A stretch of 6,883 nt of DNA from an uncultured Hungatella sp. (GTDB lineage Bacteria > Bacillota > Clostridia > Lachnospirales > Lachnospiraceae): assembly GCA_959018155.1 (NCBI GenBank), contig CAUEKH010000131.1, positions 1 to 6,883 of the forward strand. Direction: 5' to 3'. The notes under the pieces are model-generated. The model was given only the letters and a program-made list of their open reading frames with translations. It did no database searches and was not told where the DNA came from. The position numbers and the translations under genes were made by a program. Of this stretch, positions 1 to 6,384 are shown piece after piece (position 1 is the stretch's first letter; every line of letters begins with the position of its first letter).

Positions 1-1
1 A

Positions 2-1186
2 ATGCAGGAAACTAAGCAGCTGGTGCGGGAGCGCCTGCTTACCGGCATCCTCTATAATTACGTGGATATCACCCATCTTCCGCCTGAATATGAGGAACAT
101 GGCCTGGTATTCCCGAACCCGTATTACGCCGTTATCCTGATCTCCCTCCCCTCCCTCGACAGTATGGAGGATTATACGAGGCGTGAGCAGTTAAAGCTTG
201 TTATCATGACGAACACCACCAACGCCTTTTCATCCCTGGGAACCGCCTACAGCCTTTATATCGACAACAAAAGCATCTGCATCCTTTTGAATACTTCGCT
301 CTACGATACGCTGACAGAGGAGTTATCGAAAATCTGTACCGCGCTGAAAAAACGGATGAAGCAGAGCCTTTCCGTCTATCCGCTGTTTTCCATCGGTATC
401 TGTTCGGAAACTCCGCCTCCCGCCCCCTGGCAGGTCTGGCAGCTGGCCCTTAAGAATTTCATTTTTACAGCCATGGATGCCGACGATTTCATCCAGTTCA
501 GTTACCAGAGCGAGTTTATTTCCTCCATCGATCAGGATTTACTGGTGCGCATCTCACAGTCCATTATCGACAAGGATGGGGCGGCTCTAAAGGAACTGAC
601 CGATACCTTTTACAGTCGGTATCTGGATGGAAATGATACCGGAAATGAAGAAAATGACAGGAAAATCGAGTATGGCAAACGGATTTCCCTGATCACCGTC
701 TGCACGATTTACGCCTCGCTTCTGGAAGTAAACGGGGAACTGGCAGACCTTCAGATGAATTCTTCTATCCGCAAACTGGAAAGCGCCTCCTCTCTGGAGG
801 AGATCCACAAAAACTTCAGCAATTGTCTGTTTGGATTACTGGATGCCAAAAACAAGATGTCCAGCGAGTCATACGGGTATATCCAGAAGGCCATCCAGTA
901 CATTGAGAACCATTATACACAGTCCATCGCCATCCCGTCGGTGGCCGGATACGTGGGCGTCAGCCCTGTCTATCTGACAAAGCTTTTTAAACTCTCCACC
1001 GGGAAAACTCTGTCGGAGTACTTAAATTATTACCGTACCCAGCAGTCCTTAAAAATGCTTACCGGCACAGAGGACACCATCAATGCAATCAGCGAGGCCG
1101 TCGGTTACAGTGATGTCAGAAGTTACACAAGGTTTTTCAAAAAATTTTACCATATGACCCCAAGTGAATACAGAAAATCACACTGA
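2..1186 (+). CDS. AraC-family transcriptional regulator, sensor/YesN type (5' end outside window)
   Basis: This is a DNA-binding regulator with an AraC-type double helix-turn-helix at its C-terminus. With residues numbered from the ATG at base 2, HTH 1 spans about 308-330 (SVAGYVGVSPVYLTKLF) and HTH 2 about 359-391, ending in the family signature TPSEYR. Residues 1-165 resemble the linker and degenerate GGDEF-like region (IGICSE near 131) that follows a HAMP segment in membrane-bound AraC sensors, or the receiver domain in YesN-type response regulators. The reading frame is open to the left edge and only one base precedes the ATG, so no RBS can be seen. That ATG is probably an internal methionine of a longer protein of about 500-750 residues, whose sensor part lies upstream. 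It stops 39 nt before the GH3 gene with no terminator between, so it probably shares a transcript with it and may control the locus. The AraC call is secure. The choice between membrane sensor and response regulator cannot be made here. Confidence 0.9.
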   Translation: MQETKQLVRERLLTGILYNYVDITHLPPEYEEHGLVFPNPYYAVILISLPSLDSMEDYTRREQLKLVIMTNTTNAFSSLGTAYSLYIDNKSICILLNTSLYDTLTEELSKICTALKKRMKQSLSVYPLFSIGICSETPPPAPWQVWQLALKNFIFTAMDADDFIQFSYQSEFISSIDQDLLVRISQSIIDKDGAALKELTDTFYSRYLDGNDTGNEENDRKIEYGKRISLITVCTIYASLLEVNGELADLQMNSSIRKLESASSLEEIHKNFSNCLFGLLDAKNKMSSESYGYIQKAIQYIENHYTQSIAIPSVAGYVGVSPVYLTKLFKLSTGKTLSEYLNYYRTQQSLKMLTGTEDTINAISEAVGYSDVRSYTRFFKKFYHMTPSEYRKSH

Positions 1187-1206
1187 GGCCAAAAAACAAT
1201 TCATTC

Positions 1207-1212
1207 AGGAGG
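1207..1212 (+). promoter_or_regulatory. Ribosome binding site for the GH3 gene
   Basis: A perfect AGGAGG lies 13 nt before the ATG at 1226. The spacing is long, but no nearer in-frame start exists and the family homology begins only a few residues after this ATG. The 39-nt gap from 1187 to 1225 otherwise holds an A-rich stretch and no recognisable promoter or terminator. Confidence 0.75.
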
Positions 1213-1225
1213 TTACTTATCAGCC

Positions 1226-3334
1226 ATGAACAGAAAAGAAGCACAGAAGCGTGCGAAAGAACTCGTAAGCAAGATGACACTCTTCGAGCGGGCCGCCCAG
1301 TTAAAATACGATGCAGCCCCCGTAGAGCGCCTAAATGTCCCTGCCTACAACTGGTGGAATGAAGCACTCCACGGGGTAGCCCGGGCCGGCACAGCCACCG
1401 TATTCCCCCAGGCTATCGGTCTGGCCGCCATGTTCGATGATGACATGATGGAGAAAATCGGCGACACGATCGCCACCGAAGGCCGCGCCAAATATAACGA
1501 GTATTCCCGCCACAACGACCGCGATATCTATAAAGGACTTACCTTCTGGTCCCCCAACGTCAACATTTTCCGCGATCCACGCTGGGGCCGCGGCCATGAG
1601 ACTTACGGTGAAGATCCTTATTTAACCTCAAGACTCGGAGTCGCTTTCGTAAAAGGGCTTCAGGGAGATTCTGAGGAATGCTTAAAGGCCGCCGCCTGTG
1701 CCAAACATTTTGCCGTTCACAGCGGCCCTGAGAACCTGCGCCACGAATTTGACGCCGTGGCGTCGAAAAAGGACATGGAGGAGACGTATCTTCCTGCTTT
1801 TGAGGCTCTGGTAAAGGAAGCCCACGTGGAATCCGTCATGGGCGCCTACAACCGCACCAACGGCGAACCCTGCTGCGGCAGCAAGACCCTGCTTGCCGAC
1901 ACTCTCCGCAGTAAATGGGGCTTTGAAGGCCACGTCGTCTCCGACTGCTGGGCCGTCCGCGATTTCCACGAACACCACCACGTCACCGATAACGCCCAGG
2001 AATCCGCCGCCATGGCATTAAAGGCAGGCTGTGACATCAACTGCGGAAATACGTATTTACATATGATGGCGGCCTATGAAAACGGACTCGTGACAGAAGA
2101 GGAGATCACCCGCGCCGCCGAGCGCGCCATGACCACCCGATTCATGCTGGGACTTTTTGATGAAACGGAATATGATAAGATTCCCTATGAAAAGGTAGAA
2201 TGCCGGGAACACGTGGCGCTGGCCCTCGAAGCCGCCAGAAAAGCGGCTGTCCTGCTGAAAAATAACGGACTTCTCCCATTAAAGAAGGACTCCTTACAGA
2301 CCATCGGCGTCATCGGCCCCAATGCCAACAGCAGAATCGCCCTCTACGGAAATTATTACGGCACCTCCTCCCGCGATATCACGATTCTGGAGGGCATCCA
2401 GGATGAGGTGGGTGACGATATCCGGGTTCTTTACTCAAAAGGCTGTGGCTTAAGCAAGGAGAAAACAGAAAACCTGGCCTGGCGTCAGGACCGCCTGTCT
2501 GAGGCCGTCACGGTTGCAGAGCACAGCGATGTCGTCATCCTCTGCCTCGGACTCGACGAATCCTTGGAAGGCGAAGAACACGACGACGGAAACAGCTACG
2601 GTTCCGGCGATAAACCCGATTTACACTTACCAAAGGTCCAGGAAGAGCTGATGGAAGCCGTGGCAGCCACCGGAAAACCGGTCGTTCTCGTCCTGCTTGC
2701 CGGCAGCGCCATCGACTTAAACTACGCGGATGAGCACTTTGATTCCATCCTTTTAGGATGGTACCCGGGCGCCAGAGGCGGCAAATCCATCGCCGACCTC
2801 TTATTTGGAAAGGCCTCCCCATCCGGGAAACTTCCGGTCACCTTCTACCGCTCTCTGGATGGAATGCCTGACTTTACCGACTATTCCATGAAGAACAGAA
2901 CGTACCGCTATATGGAAGGAGAAGCCCTCTATCCCTTCGGATACGGCCTGACCTACTCCCATGTGGAGGTAGTAGATGCCACCCTGTCCTCTCTCCCAGC
3001 GCCTGGCGAAGACTTTGCCATAGAGGCCACGGTAAAGAACAGCGGAACCTGCGATACAGAAGAAGTCATTGAAGTCTACTGCAAAGATTTACAGTCAGAA
3101 AATGCAGTCAGAAACCACAGTCTCTGCGCATTTAAGCGGATTTCCATAAAAGCCGGGGAAACGCTGAAACTGACCCTCCCGGTCAGAGAAAAAGCCTTAA
3201 CCGCCGTAGACGAAAATGGAGAACGCCACGTAGAGAGCAGCCAGTTCCGCTTCTATGTCGGAATCTCCCAGCCGGACGCAAGAAGTACTGCGCTCACCGG
3301 GACGGTGCCGGCGGTGGTGGAATTAGCTTTATAA
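1226..3334 (+). CDS. Glycoside hydrolase family 3, beta-xylosidase/beta-glucosidase type, cytoplasmic
   Basis: This is a retaining exo-acting beta-glycosidase that removes non-reducing terminal beta-linked sugars. The protein has 702 residues. The N-terminal TIM-barrel (about 10-310) carries WWNEALHGVA (43-52), the RDPRWGRGHETYGEDP stretch (116-131) and the substrate-binding KHF (160-162). The catalytic nucleophile is Asp240 in VVSD. The second alpha/beta domain (about 335-545) carries the acidic cluster SLEGEEHDD (446-454), where the acid/base Glu is expected (448, 450 or 451). LYPFGYGLTYS (568-578) leads into a C-terminal fibronectin-III-like domain (about 585-690). The length fits GH3 enzymes without a PA14 insert. 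There is no signal peptide, so it should act in the cytoplasm on imported oligosaccharides, which agrees with the sugar ABC permeases downstream. The WWNEALHG...TVFPQ pattern is typical of the beta-xylosidase-like branch, but glucosidase, arabinosidase or mixed activity cannot be excluded. The PrpR-like gene follows after 24 nt, so the two are probably co-transcribed. Confidence 0.95.
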   Translation: MNRKEAQKRAKELVSKMTLFERAAQLKYDAAPVERLNVPAYNWWNEALHGVARAGTATVFPQAIGLAAMFDDDMMEKIGDTIATEGRAKYNEYSRHNDRDIYKGLTFWSPNVNIFRDPRWGRGHETYGEDPYLTSRLGVAFVKGLQGDSEECLKAAACAKHFAVHSGPENLRHEFDAVASKKDMEETYLPAFEALVKEAHVESVMGAYNRTNGEPCCGSKTLLADTLRSKWGFEGHVVSDCWAVRDFHEHHHVTDNAQESAAMALKAGCDINCGNTYLHMMAAYENGLVTEEEITRAAERAMTTRFMLGLFDETEYDKIPYEKVECREHVALALEAARKAAVLLKNNGLLPLKKDSLQTIGVIGPNANSRIALYGNYYGTSSRDITILEGIQDEVGDDIRVLYSKGCGLSKEKTENLAWRQDRLSEAVTVAEHSDVVILCLGLDESLEGEEHDDGNSYGSGDKPDLHLPKVQEELMEAVAATGKPVVLVLLAGSAIDLNYADEHFDSILLGWYPGARGGKSIADLLFGKASPSGKLPVTFYRSLDGMPDFTDYSMKNRTYRYMEGEALYPFGYGLTYSHVEVVDATLSSLPAPGEDFAIEATVKNSGTCDTEEVIEVYCKDLQSENAVRNHSLCAFKRISIKAGETLKLTLPVREKALTAVDENGERHVESSQFRFYVGISQPDARSTALTGTVPAVVELAL

Positions 3335-3344
3335 AAACGAATCT

Positions 3345-3350
3345 AAGAGG
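3345..3350 (+). promoter_or_regulatory. Ribosome binding site for the PrpR-like regulator
   Basis: AAGAGG lies 8 nt before the ATG at 3359, a good spacing that supports this start. The whole GH3-to-regulator gap is 24 nt and has no hairpin or promoter, which points to one transcript. Confidence 0.65.
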
Positions 3351-3358
3351 TAAAAGCC

Positions 3359-5281
3359 ATGGCAGGAATTGCCCTGTTGCTGCCCTCTCCTGAACTTTAT
3401 CAGCAGGCGAGACAGCTTTTGGAACAGTCAGATTACCACATCATCACCATTGAAGAGACAACATTTCAGACTGTAATCACAACGGCCAGGAATGCAATTG
3501 CCGCGGGAGCCAACATCATCATCTCCCGCGGCAGACAGGCTTATGAAATCCGCCAGTATACCAACATTCCGGTAGTAGAGATGGTGATAACCGCTCAGGA
3601 AATGGGCCTGCTTATCGTCAAAGCCAGAAAAATGGTACAGAAAAACCATCCTCTGATCGGTGTGATTGCCTGGAAGGATATGCTCTGTGACATGACGCAT
3701 TTCAGTGAATTATATGAAGCTGATATTCTTCTTTATCCTCAGGATGAGAATACAAAAATACAGGATTCTGTCCTTCAGGCCGTAAAAGACGGCGTTGATA
3801 TCATAATTGGAGGAAAGACAAGCCTGCTCTGTGCAAAGCAGTACAACCTTCCGGCCCTTGAAATCGTCTCCACCGGCGAGTCTATCGAGATAGCTGTAAA
3901 GACAGCAGAGAATATGTATCAGATGCTGGAGGAGGAACAGCACAATTACGCGATCTTCTCCACAATCCTGGACAGTTCTTTTAACGGTATTTTTAAGATT
4001 GACAATAACGGTGTAATCATTGCGGCTAACCGCATGATACGGCAAATCACAGGCCGCTATCCCAATGAGCTGGTAGGAATGAATATTTTTGATGTATTGT
4101 CCGGACTCGATAAACAGGCGGTTGCAGAGGTTCTTGCAGAGAAGAACAACTCTTACTATACTTTTTTGAATATCAACTCTCAGCCGGTTGCCATCGTAAT
4201 AGAGGGAATTTTTGTCAATGACCAGCTGCGGGGAGCTATCGTCTCCTGCAATCCGGTTCAGCGACTGGAATTAAAGCCTGAGAAAGATTTAAAAGAGCAG
4301 TATCTCCACGGATATACCGCGAAAGAGACGCTGGAACATCTTGAACTTCTTCATCCGGGCTTTAACCATTTGATTAAGCTGGCAAAGTCCTTTGCCCAGT
4401 CCGACAGCCCTGTTCTCATTGAACAGGCTTCCGGTCCGGAGGCGGAAGCCCTCTGCGAAGGCATTCACAATTACAGCTTACGGAGAGGCGGTCCATTTAT
4501 CCTCGTCAATTTAGCAGGAATCGACGTGGAAGATCAGTACCGACTCCTGTTTGGGGGACTTGAGATGGAGGGCGTCTCAAAGACAGCCGGCGCCATCTTA
4601 AGGGCCCAGCTTGGCACTCTCGTCTTAATGGGCGCCGACAAACTTACCAAGCAGTCCCAGTATTATTTAACCAGCATTATGCAAAAAAAGGTTATCAAAA
4701 ACTACGTATTTGCGGGAAACGAAATCAAGAGCCAACTCCTCGATGTCCGCTTTATTTTCTGCACCTCGAAAAATATGGCAGGACTGATTCAAGAAGACCG
4801 GATCAGAAAGGATTTTTACTATAAAATTAAAGCCTTAAGCCTTTGTATTCCTACCCTGAATGAGAGGGATAAGGACAGAGAGGTTCTCCTGGATTCCTAT
4901 ATGGACAAATATATCCATCTCTATTCCCACTACCATGTGCTGACCTCAGGAGCCAGAAATCTACTCCTCCATTACCACTGGGAATGCGGGGAAATTCAGA
5001 TGGAATCCTTCATAGATCGGTTGATTCTCACTGTTGGAAAACGTACCATAAGAGAAGAACACGTACAGGCCCTTTTAGAAGAGCTCTATCCGGCCGATAC
5101 GCACGTAGAAACGGGGAGTCATTTTCCATCTGTTACACCTGAGAAAAATCATTTGCCGGGAGAAGAAGAAATTATCTCCCAGACTCTCGTCAAATATGGC
5201 AACAACAAAACTCTGACCGCGAAAGCCCTCGGAATCAGTAAATCAACACTCTGGAGAAAAATCAAAAAATATGGGCTTTAG
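3359..5281 (+). CDS. PrpR_N-PAS-degenerate AAA+-Fis HTH regulator, sigma-54-activator-like
   Basis: This cytoplasmic transcription regulator has 640 residues. The PrpR_N ligand-sensing domain covers about 1-190 (ISRGRQAYEIR at 55-65, IIGGKTSLLCAKQ at 149-161). A linker helix and a PAS domain cover about 195-300. An AAA+ module of the sigma-54 activator family spans about 315-575, and a Fis-type HTH spans about 601-640 (KTLTAKALGISKSTLWRKI at 617-635). The AAA+ fold is recognisable from flanking signatures: LLFGG near 396, RIRKDFYYKI at 481-490, and CIPTLNERDKD at 496-506. The functional residues are gone. The Walker A lysine position is Ala362, the Walker B DE is Met424-Gly425, no GAFTGA is present around 404-411, and the sensor II Arg position is Ile546. 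It is therefore unlikely to be a sigma-54 activator and probably acts as a ligand-controlled repressor or sigma-70 regulator, as TyrR does without GAFTGA. The known PrpR ligand is 2-methylcitrate, but here the sugar context suggests another ligand. The domain calls are firm; target and ligand are inference. Confidence 0.88.
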   Translation: MAGIALLLPSPELYQQARQLLEQSDYHIITIEETTFQTVITTARNAIAAGANIIISRGRQAYEIRQYTNIPVVEMVITAQEMGLLIVKARKMVQKNHPLIGVIAWKDMLCDMTHFSELYEADILLYPQDENTKIQDSVLQAVKDGVDIIIGGKTSLLCAKQYNLPALEIVSTGESIEIAVKTAENMYQMLEEEQHNYAIFSTILDSSFNGIFKIDNNGVIIAANRMIRQITGRYPNELVGMNIFDVLSGLDKQAVAEVLAEKNNSYYTFLNINSQPVAIVIEGIFVNDQLRGAIVSCNPVQRLELKPEKDLKEQYLHGYTAKETLEHLELLHPGFNHLIKLAKSFAQSDSPVLIEQASGPEAEALCEGIHNYSLRRGGPFILVNLAGIDVEDQYRLLFGGLEMEGVSKTAGAILRAQLGTLVLMGADKLTKQSQYYLTSIMQKKVIKNYVFAGNEIKSQLLDVRFIFCTSKNMAGLIQEDRIRKDFYYKIKALSLCIPTLNERDKDREVLLDSYMDKYIHLYSHYHVLTSGARNLLLHYHWECGEIQMESFIDRLILTVGKRTIREEHVQALLEELYPADTHVETGSHFPSVTPEKNHLPGEEEIISQTLVKYGNNKTLTAKALGISKSTLWRKIKKYGL

Positions 5282-5314
5282 GTTTCATTTGAATCACTTA
5301 TATGAAACCTTTTT
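5280..5314 (+). terminator. Hairpin overlapping the regulator stop codon, possible weak terminator
   Basis: A perfect 9-bp inverted repeat, AGGTTTCAT (5280-5288) and ATGAAACCT (5302-5310), encloses a 13-nt loop and runs into five T residues (5310-5314). The last two bases of the TAG stop codon form the base of the stem. The stem is AT-rich, the loop large and the T run short, so it is a modest terminator at best. Its place at the exact end of the gene supports a role in transcript 3' end formation. Confidence 0.55.
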
Positions 5315-5348
5315 ACAGATATTGAAACGAATACGTGTCAAATAATTC

Positions 5349-5390
5349 GTCATGGTAGATATTTACTATTTACCATGACTTTTCTTGTTT
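5349..5390 (+). terminator. Intrinsic (rho-independent) terminator after the regulator
   Basis: GTCATGGTA (5349-5357) pairs perfectly with TACCATGAC (5371-5379). The helix continues inward through a G-T pair at 5358/5370 and three more pairs to a 5-nt loop at 5362-5366, giving 13 bp. The T-rich tract TTTTCTTGTTT follows (5380-5390). This is the stronger of the two hairpins and should separate the GH3/regulator transcript from the transporter transcript. If a promoter lies upstream of it, it could instead act as an attenuator for the permease genes. Confidence 0.75.
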
Positions 5391-5428
5391 ATTCTTACAA
5401 TTTACGATAATAAAATAAATTGTAGAAT
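5385..5428 (+). promoter_or_regulatory. Candidate sigma-70-type promoter of the ABC transporter unit
   Basis: Two overlapping readings are possible. One is TTGTTT (5385-5390) with GATAAT (5406-5411) at a 15-nt spacing. The other is TTTACG (5401-5406) with TAGAAT (5423-5428) at a 16-nt spacing. Both -10 boxes match five of six consensus bases, while the -35 boxes are weak, which suits a promoter that needs activation or is otherwise controlled. The region is very AT-rich and lies between the terminator and the permease RBS. The exact start site cannot be fixed by eye. Confidence 0.4.
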
Positions 5429-5429
5429 A
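5390..5429 (+). repeat. Imperfect inverted repeat over the transporter promoter, candidate operator
   Basis: The left arm (5390-5404, core ACAATTTA at 5397-5404) and the right arm (5416-5429, core TAAATTGT at 5416-5423) are complementary over 14 bp with one extra T in the left arm. An 11-nt spacer separates them. The 8-bp cores are perfect. A further TACAA at 5436-5440 repeats the TACAA of the left arm (5396-5400) 40 nt away. The repeat covers the candidate -35/-10 elements, as an operator would. A two-fold symmetric site suits a dimeric Fis-type HTH better than an AraC protein, which usually binds direct repeats. It could alternatively form an mRNA hairpin if transcription starts upstream. 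Confidence 0.5.
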
Positions 5430-5449
5430 TAGTTATACAAAATTACTAA

Positions 5450-5455
5450 AGGAGG
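5450..5455 (+). promoter_or_regulatory. Ribosome binding site that decides the first permease start
   Basis: AGGAGG, within AAAGGAGG (5448-5455), serves two nearby ATGs. The ATG at 5461 is 5 nt away and its frame stops after eight codons at TGA 5485-5487. The ATG at 5466 is 10 nt away and opens the permease. The permease start is therefore 5466. Confidence 0.8.
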
Positions 5456-5465
5456 CAATCATGAT

Positions 5466-6383
5466 ATGTTCAAAACAACGGGAATGAAAAGCAAATTATA
5501 TTATAAACGGGCTGCCATTCCTTATCTGCTTCTCACCCCTGTTCTTCTCTTTGTAATCTTCTTTATGCTGTGGCCGATGGTTAATGTATTTCTTATGAGT
5601 ATACAGAATTACAAAATACTGGATCCGGGAAACAGAAAATTTATCGGTCTGGCAAATTACTTAAAAATTCTGACGAAAGATGAACTCTTTTTAAAGGCAA
5701 TCCGAAACTCCCTCGTATGGGTCATCGTCAGTGTTATCTTCCAGACTATTCTCGGGTTCTGGCTGGCCTACTTACTCAACCAGAAATTCAAGGGAAGAGG
5801 CATCTGCAGAGCGCTTGCACTGTCTCCCTGGGCGGTTGCCGGCGTTATGGTGGGAATCATCTGGAGTCTGATTTTAGGTGAAACGTACGGTGTCCTGAAT
5901 GATTTATTAATCCGGCTTCACATCATAGACAGGAATATCTCCTGGTTTTCCAGTGGAAACATGTCCATGATGGCAGTAATCATCGCCAATATTTGGAGAG
6001 GAATCCCATTTTTTGCAATCAGTTATATGTCGGCACTCTCCAGTATCTCCGATGACATCTATGAATCAGCAAAAATAGATGGGGCAAACAGTGTCGTCAC
6101 CCTGTTTCATATCACAATCCCCATGATTAAGGATACCATCATTTTAACTACGCTGCTTCGCTCTATCTGGACCTTCAACGCAGTGGATTTGATTTACAGC
6201 TTAACTTACGGCGGGCCAAATAATTCCACACTCACCATTCCTCTCTATATTATGAATAAATTTAAAGGTGAAATGGATTACGGTTACGCCTCAGCATTAG
6301 CCGGACTGGCCACTATCCTTATGATGATAGTCGCATTCGTCTACATCCGGCTCGGAAAACTTGGAAAGGAGGAAATGTATTAA
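5466..6383 (+). CDS. ABC sugar transporter permease, MalF/UgpA type (CUT1 family)
   Basis: This is an inner-membrane subunit of a carbohydrate importer. It forms a heterodimeric channel with the second permease. The 305 residues show six hydrophobic segments at about 17-44, 81-104, 115-137, 165-191, 221-246 and 272-296. The cytoplasmic EAA loop that docks the ATPase is visible as YESAKIDGA (199-207) followed by Pro219. The family motif LTYGGP is at 246-251. Its length is normal for a short MalF-like subunit without the large periplasmic insert of E. coli MalF. It is the first gene after the terminator and promoter region and is separated from the second permease by one base, so the pair is translated from one message. 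The substrate cannot be read from the sequence; an oligosaccharide matched to the upstream GH3 enzyme is the natural inference. No substrate-binding protein gene precedes it, which is less usual for this family. Confidence 0.95.
   Translation: MFKTTGMKSKLYYKRAAIPYLLLTPVLLFVIFFMLWPMVNVFLMSIQNYKILDPGNRKFIGLANYLKILTKDELFLKAIRNSLVWVIVSVIFQTILGFWLAYLLNQKFKGRGICRALALSPWAVAGVMVGIIWSLILGETYGVLNDLLIRLHIIDRNISWFSSGNMSMMAVIIANIWRGIPFFAISYMSALSSISDDIYESAKIDGANSVVTLFHITIPMIKDTIILTTLLRSIWTFNAVDLIYSLTYGGPNNSTLTIPLYIMNKFKGEMDYGYASALAGLATILMMIVAFVYIRLGKLGKEEMY
6365..6372 (+). promoter_or_regulatory. Ribosome binding site for the second permease, inside the first permease gene
   Basis: AAAGGAGG lies within the last codons of the first permease, 12 nt before the ATG at 6385. 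The first gene stops at 6381-6383, leaving a single base between them. This is the usual arrangement for translational coupling of the two channel subunits. Confidence 0.75.
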
Positions 6384-6384
6384 T

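Noticed and set aside
2..4. ATG at base 2 as the true start of the AraC gene.
   Set aside because: The protein starts in the middle of a linker region known to follow HAMP or receiver domains, and no upstream sequence is available to show an RBS. An internal methionine is more likely.
587..808. Antisense ORF within the AraC gene, and similar ones at 3428-3700 and 3710-4045 within the regulator.
   Set aside because: No RBS, no family resemblance, and full overlap with well-supported genes.
1331..2822. Several antisense and alternate-frame ORFs of 64-99 codons within the GH3 gene.
   Set aside because: They lie opposite a long, clearly conserved coding frame rich in GC-ending codons, lack RBSs and have low-complexity Arg/Gly-rich or unrecognisable translations. 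They are shadows of the GH3 gene.
4683..4689. Run of seven A residues in the regulator gene as a programmed frameshift site.
   Set aside because: The reading frame continues intact through family-specific motifs on both sides, and no alternative frame product is evident.
5321..5335. Possible catabolite-repression (cre) site around ATTGAAACGAATACG.
   Set aside because: It resembles the loose consensus but misses the conserved G in the left half and the last position. Against the stricter consensus it has four mismatches, so it is too weak to annotate.
5327..5350. 6-bp inverted repeat ACGAAT / ATTCGT that shares its last two bases with the second hairpin.
   Set aside because: It has a short stem and a 12-nt loop in AT-rich DNA. 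It competes with the terminator stem only at two bases, so a switch mechanism is not supported.
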